Positions 61,381 to 64,000 of a DNA stretch of 64,000 bases are shown piece after piece (within the stretch, counting starts at the first letter, position 1; every line of letters starts with the position of its first letter). The DNA is taken from positions 62,001 to 126,000 of the forward strand of contig NZ_CAMLSE010000005.1 in NCBI RefSeq assembly GCF_946482605.1. Reading direction: 5' to 3'. The DNA comes from an uncultured Dyadobacter sp. Its GTDB lineage: Bacteria > Bacteroidota > Bacteroidia > Cytophagales > Spirosomataceae. The notes beneath the pieces were generated by a model, which saw nothing but the letters and a program-made list of their open reading frames with translations, did no database searches and had not been told where the DNA came from. The position numbers and the translations under genes were made by a program.

Positions 61381-62850
61381 TCAGGGATCTTCAAAAGGGA
61401 AGAGCGGTTTACAGCGGTTTTTATAGCTAAACATCGTCATATCCGCCTGGGTAACGCCGGGGGTATTAACCTGAATAATCGACGGACAAACCGGTGCGTA
61501 CGCTGCGATCGGTGCAATTACGCCTTTGGCGACGATCACGTCGAATGAGCGGGGATCGACGTTACAGGAGGTAAGCTGACCGAGGCTGAAAGGCGGCACC
61601 CTTCGCGAAGTAAGCATGATTACGCTGCCATCAGGCCGCGCCACCACCGCTGTTTTACCCATGGAATAATTAACTTGTCCGCCATGGCGCGGGTTTTCCT
61701 CTTTGAAATCGCCATCAGAGTGCATTAACAGGGTAACCGTATATTCCAGATCTTTCAGCCCGTCGGGAGTTGTCCCTTTGATCGATAAATTGAAAGTATC
61801 ACCAGGCCGGAAACCTAATGCAAGTTGCACGGCCGCAGGATCATGGATACACACGAAGTACCGAAGTCTACCATCCGCTTCGAGGCCTTCGAGCAGGCAA
61901 ACATTGTTGCCTGGACTACCTCCACCGATATTATCGCCCATATCAAGCAGCAGAACAGGCTTCTCCCTGTCGGCGACCATACGGATGGTGGATGGAATGT
62001 CGTTTTTGGTCCCTACAAAAAGCGCGCGATTGGCGAGAATATAGGCTTCCAGCTGTTTTCCCGTACGCAAAGCCAGTTCGGGATCGTTGTCGGAGACTAC
62101 GACCAGCGAAGTCCCCATTTCAGCAACATCGGCATACGGGAATCCGAGCAGGATGCTCACCGACAAAATACCTTCAGTTTGAGAAAGTTCGCGGGCAAGG
62201 GCATAAAGGCTTTTGCAAGGTTCGTTGCTGGTAAACTGCTGCTCGATACTGATTGCAAGCGGCACCTGCACAAGGACTTGTTGGGGCCTGGTTTTCTCTT
62301 CCAGCATACCGACCAGAATTTCCGCTGCCGCCCTCCCGGTCTGCCGCTGATCTATGTGAGGGTTCTTCTTATAGGATACAAATGCATTTACAGAAGCGGC
62401 CATCAACTGGCTGACGTTGGCGTGCAGATCGAGTGAACCCACAATCGGAACGTCCGCCCCTACCCGGTTCCTTACAGCGCTGATCCAGTGACCATCCATG
62501 TCCGGAAAATCTTCACTGACACCGGCACCGTGCGGTACAACCAGCACACCGTCCACCGGCAATACATTTTCCAGCAAAGTAAGCATTTGCGCTTGCAGAA
62601 ATGCGTAAGTCTCGCCGGAAACAGTTCCTCCCGGCGTTGCTTCCGAAAATACCACAGGTACCAGCTCCATACCTGCCTTATCAATGACTTCAATCATGCC
62701 TCCTACTTCGTGATGCGCATGCTGATACTCATTGCGAATATCCGGGCCGAGCAGGGAGTGTCCTTTTTGAAAGTCAGCCAGCCTTGTCGGATCCTGGGCG
62801 AAGGTGTTCGATTCGTGGTAAATTCCCAGCAGGGCTATTCTTTTTGGCAT
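61381..62850 (-). CDS. mlrC-like: M81-family metallopeptidase (MlrC-like)
   Basis: 489 residues from the ATG at 62850 (MPKRIALLGIYHESNTFAQD). The frame stays open further upstream, but that part is the BASS gene read in another frame. No signal peptide is visible, so it is probably cytoplasmic. M81 features are VVPHGAGVSEDFPDMDGHW, the metal ligands Asp and His in SLDLHANVS and His in KKNPHIDQRQTG, and DMGDNIGGGSPGNN near residue 310. MlrC, the named member, cleaves the linear microcystin tetrapeptide; other M81 proteins are widespread in amino-acid or small-peptide catabolic operons. Within this operon it may cut the imported small product into its final parts. Confidence 0.88.
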   Translation of the reverse strand: MPKRIALLGIYHESNTFAQDPTRLADFQKGHSLLGPDIRNEYQHAHHEVGGMIEVIDKAGMELVPVVFSEATPGGTVSGETYAFLQAQMLTLLENVLPVDGVLVVPHGAGVSEDFPDMDGHWISAVRNRVGADVPIVGSLDLHANVSQLMAASVNAFVSYKKNPHIDQRQTGRAAAEILVGMLEEKTRPQQVLVQVPLAISIEQQFTSNEPCKSLYALARELSQTEGILSVSILLGFPYADVAEMGTSLVVVSDNDPELALRTGKQLEAYILANRALFVGTKNDIPSTIRMVADREKPVLLLDMGDNIGGGSPGNNVCLLEGLEADGRLRYFVCIHDPAAVQLALGFRPGDTFNLSIKGTTPDGLKDLEYTVTLLMHSDGDFKEENPRHGGQVNYSMGKTAVVARPDGSVIMLTSRRVPPFSLGQLTSCNVDPRSFDVIVAKGVIAPIAAYAPVCPSIIQVNTPGVTQADMTMFSYKNRCKPLFPFEDP

Positions 62851-62894
62851 GACAAAAACGGTTAATATGGCTTCTTTAGAAGCTTCACTAAAAA

Positions 62895-64000
62895 TCACAT
62901 AGCCTGCTCCTTTTCGGCCATTTCTTTTGCTGCGTGCCCGCTCCAGTACGAGGCGAGCACCGAGGCGGTCAGCCCCATCAGCGGCCCGCAGATTGCCGAT
63001 GCGAGTCCCACTGTGCCTATTTTGCCCATTACCTTCGCAATTCCCGAAACGAGTCCCGCATTCTGCATGCCGGTGGCAATGGCGATCGTGCGCGCGTCGC
63101 GTTCGTTGAGGCGGCACAACCTCGCGGCCAGGTATCCGAAGAAATAGCCCAGCAGATTGTGCGCGAGCACGATCAGCAGCAGCGTAAAACCGATATTGAG
63201 CACGCTGTCGCGCCCGGCAGCCATGATAATCGCCACGATCAGCGCCACGCCGAACATGGATACATAAGGCATTCCGGCATCGAGCCATTTCGCGCGTCCG
63301 CTAAGCAGCTTGTTAAACAATAGTCCGGCACCAATGGGTAAAAGCACCATTTTGATCATTCCCCACATCATGCCGAACACGTCGATTTCGATGAAGCCGT
63401 CGGCGAAAAGTTTCATCAGCAAAGGAATCAGCAATGGCGCCAGCAGGGTCGTGAGCGAGGTGACGGTGATCGCCAGGGCAACGTTGGCTTTGGCAAGGTA
63501 GGCAAACAGGCTCGCCGTCACCGACGTGGGCGCGCACCCCAGCAGGACAATACCCGCCGAAATCCCTGTGGGAAAATCGGTAACCTTGGCAAGCAAAAAG
63601 CCCAGCGACGGCATGATGATATACTGGGCGAGCACACCGGTAATCACTGATTTCGGCGATTTCGAAAGTTCAATAAAGTCCTTGACGCCCATCGAAGAGC
63701 CGGTCCCGAACATGATAAGCTGTACCAGCGGGGTAATCAACGCGGCGAGCTCGAAGCCATTGACACGGGTAAACAATGCCGGGTAGTAAAGCGCGGTCGT
63801 GGAAACGCCCAGTATGAACACAGTAAAAGCCAGGCCCTTCAGAAGCGGGATACCCCTGAAACTGATCGACAAGGCTATCAGAAAAGTGACAAAAAAAGGC
63901 CCGGCAGAAGATATCCTGCCTTTGAAGATCATCCAGCCGGTGATCAGCATGCAGACCAATGAAATGGCAAGAGCGACTTTGTAAAGTATATTTCTGCTCA
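62895..64000 (-). CDS. Bile acid:sodium symporter (BASS)-family transporter, 5' end beyond the window
   Basis: The frame is open to the right edge without a convincing start, so about 368 residues are visible and the first gene of the operon may lie further on. About ten hydrophobic segments are visible, among them FFVTFLIALSISFRGIPLLK, TGISAGIVLLGCAPTSVTAS and RTIAIATGMQNAGLVSGIAK, which carry the crossover-helix motifs of BASS transporters. These proteins import organic acids such as pantoate, pyruvate or bile acids with sodium. It probably brings the small product of the envelope enzymes into the cytoplasm, 44 bases upstream of the M81 gene. Confidence 0.88.
   Translation of the reverse strand, partial: SRNILYKVALAISLVCMLITGWMIFKGRISSAGPFFVTFLIALSISFRGIPLLKGLAFTVFILGVSTTALYYPALFTRVNGFELAALITPLVQLIMFGTGSSMGVKDFIELSKSPKSVITGVLAQYIIMPSLGFLLAKVTDFPTGISAGIVLLGCAPTSVTASLFAYLAKANVALAITVTSLTTLLAPLLIPLLMKLFADGFIEIDVFGMMWGMIKMVLLPIGAGLLFNKLLSGRAKWLDAGMPYVSMFGVALIVAIIMAAGRDSVLNIGFTLLLIVLAHNLLGYFFGYLAARLCRLNERDARTIAIATGMQNAGLVSGIAKVMGKIGTVGLASAICGPLMGLTASVLASYWSGHAAKEMAEKEQAM

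Noticed and set aside
62851..63288. An N-terminal extension of the M81 gene in the same frame
   Set aside because: The extension is an Arg/Cys-rich out-of-frame reading of the BASS transporter gene; the M81 fold begins at the ATG at 62850.

Overview
The window looks like a chromosome segment of a Bacteroidota member, most likely a Cytophagales bacterium such as Dyadobacter or a relative. The genus is an inference. The class is well supported by two SusC/SusD-type loci, four secreted proteins ending in a type IX secretion (T9SS) type A sorting domain (YPNP motif), a hybrid two-component system (HTCS) regulator, FtsX-type permeases of about 790 residues without an adjacent ATPase, and promoters close to the Bacteroidota form TTG-N19-21-TAnnTTTG. 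I saw no rRNA, tRNA, CRISPR array, integrase, transposase or phage gene.

Layout. 1-3550 (+): end of a SusD gene, an M14 carboxypeptidase and a sugar dehydrogenase-cytochrome c fusion. 3620-11376 (-): a propeller-type sensor kinase, its NarL-type regulator and a large beta-helix surface protein. 11531-13912 (-): an FtsX permease broken by one in-frame amber codon. 14317-17823 (+): a TonB-dependent siderophore-type receptor and a PepSY membrane protein. 17852-24018: a lipoprotein, a nucleoside hydrolase and a 1330-residue HTCS. 24037-41343: an island of surface proteins and odd regulators. It holds two diverged copies of a divergent regulator pair (AraC-type plus LuxR-type, both with degenerate receiver domains), a 2067-residue four-module LamG-like T9SS protein, a T9SS protein with an apparent thioester-adhesin domain, a SdrD-B-like T9SS protein, an orphan NarL regulator and a small membrane protein/XRE pair. 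41643-46468: an alpha/beta hydrolase, a GNAT acetyltransferase, an intact FtsX permease and a small exported protein. 46844-64000 (-): a sugar MFS transporter, a SusD/SusC pair, then a tight eight-gene operon of mostly exported enzymes.

How the genes may work together. The right-hand operon runs from the BASS transporter through an M81 metallopeptidase, exported RidA, gamma-glutamyltransferase, a Tat-exported protein of unknown family, a Tat-exported SelA-like PLP enzyme and an amidohydrolase to a second sugar dehydrogenase-cytochrome c. Most products carry Sec or Tat signals, so I read it as an envelope-located catabolic pathway for a modified amino acid, peptide or amino sugar, fed by the adjacent SusC/D. 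The substrate is unknown. The middle island looks like an adhesin/matrix locus whose cargo genes each sit beside a degenerate-receiver regulator pair. The gaps between genes contain several perfect palindromes and a few short open stretches that look like remains of decayed genes.
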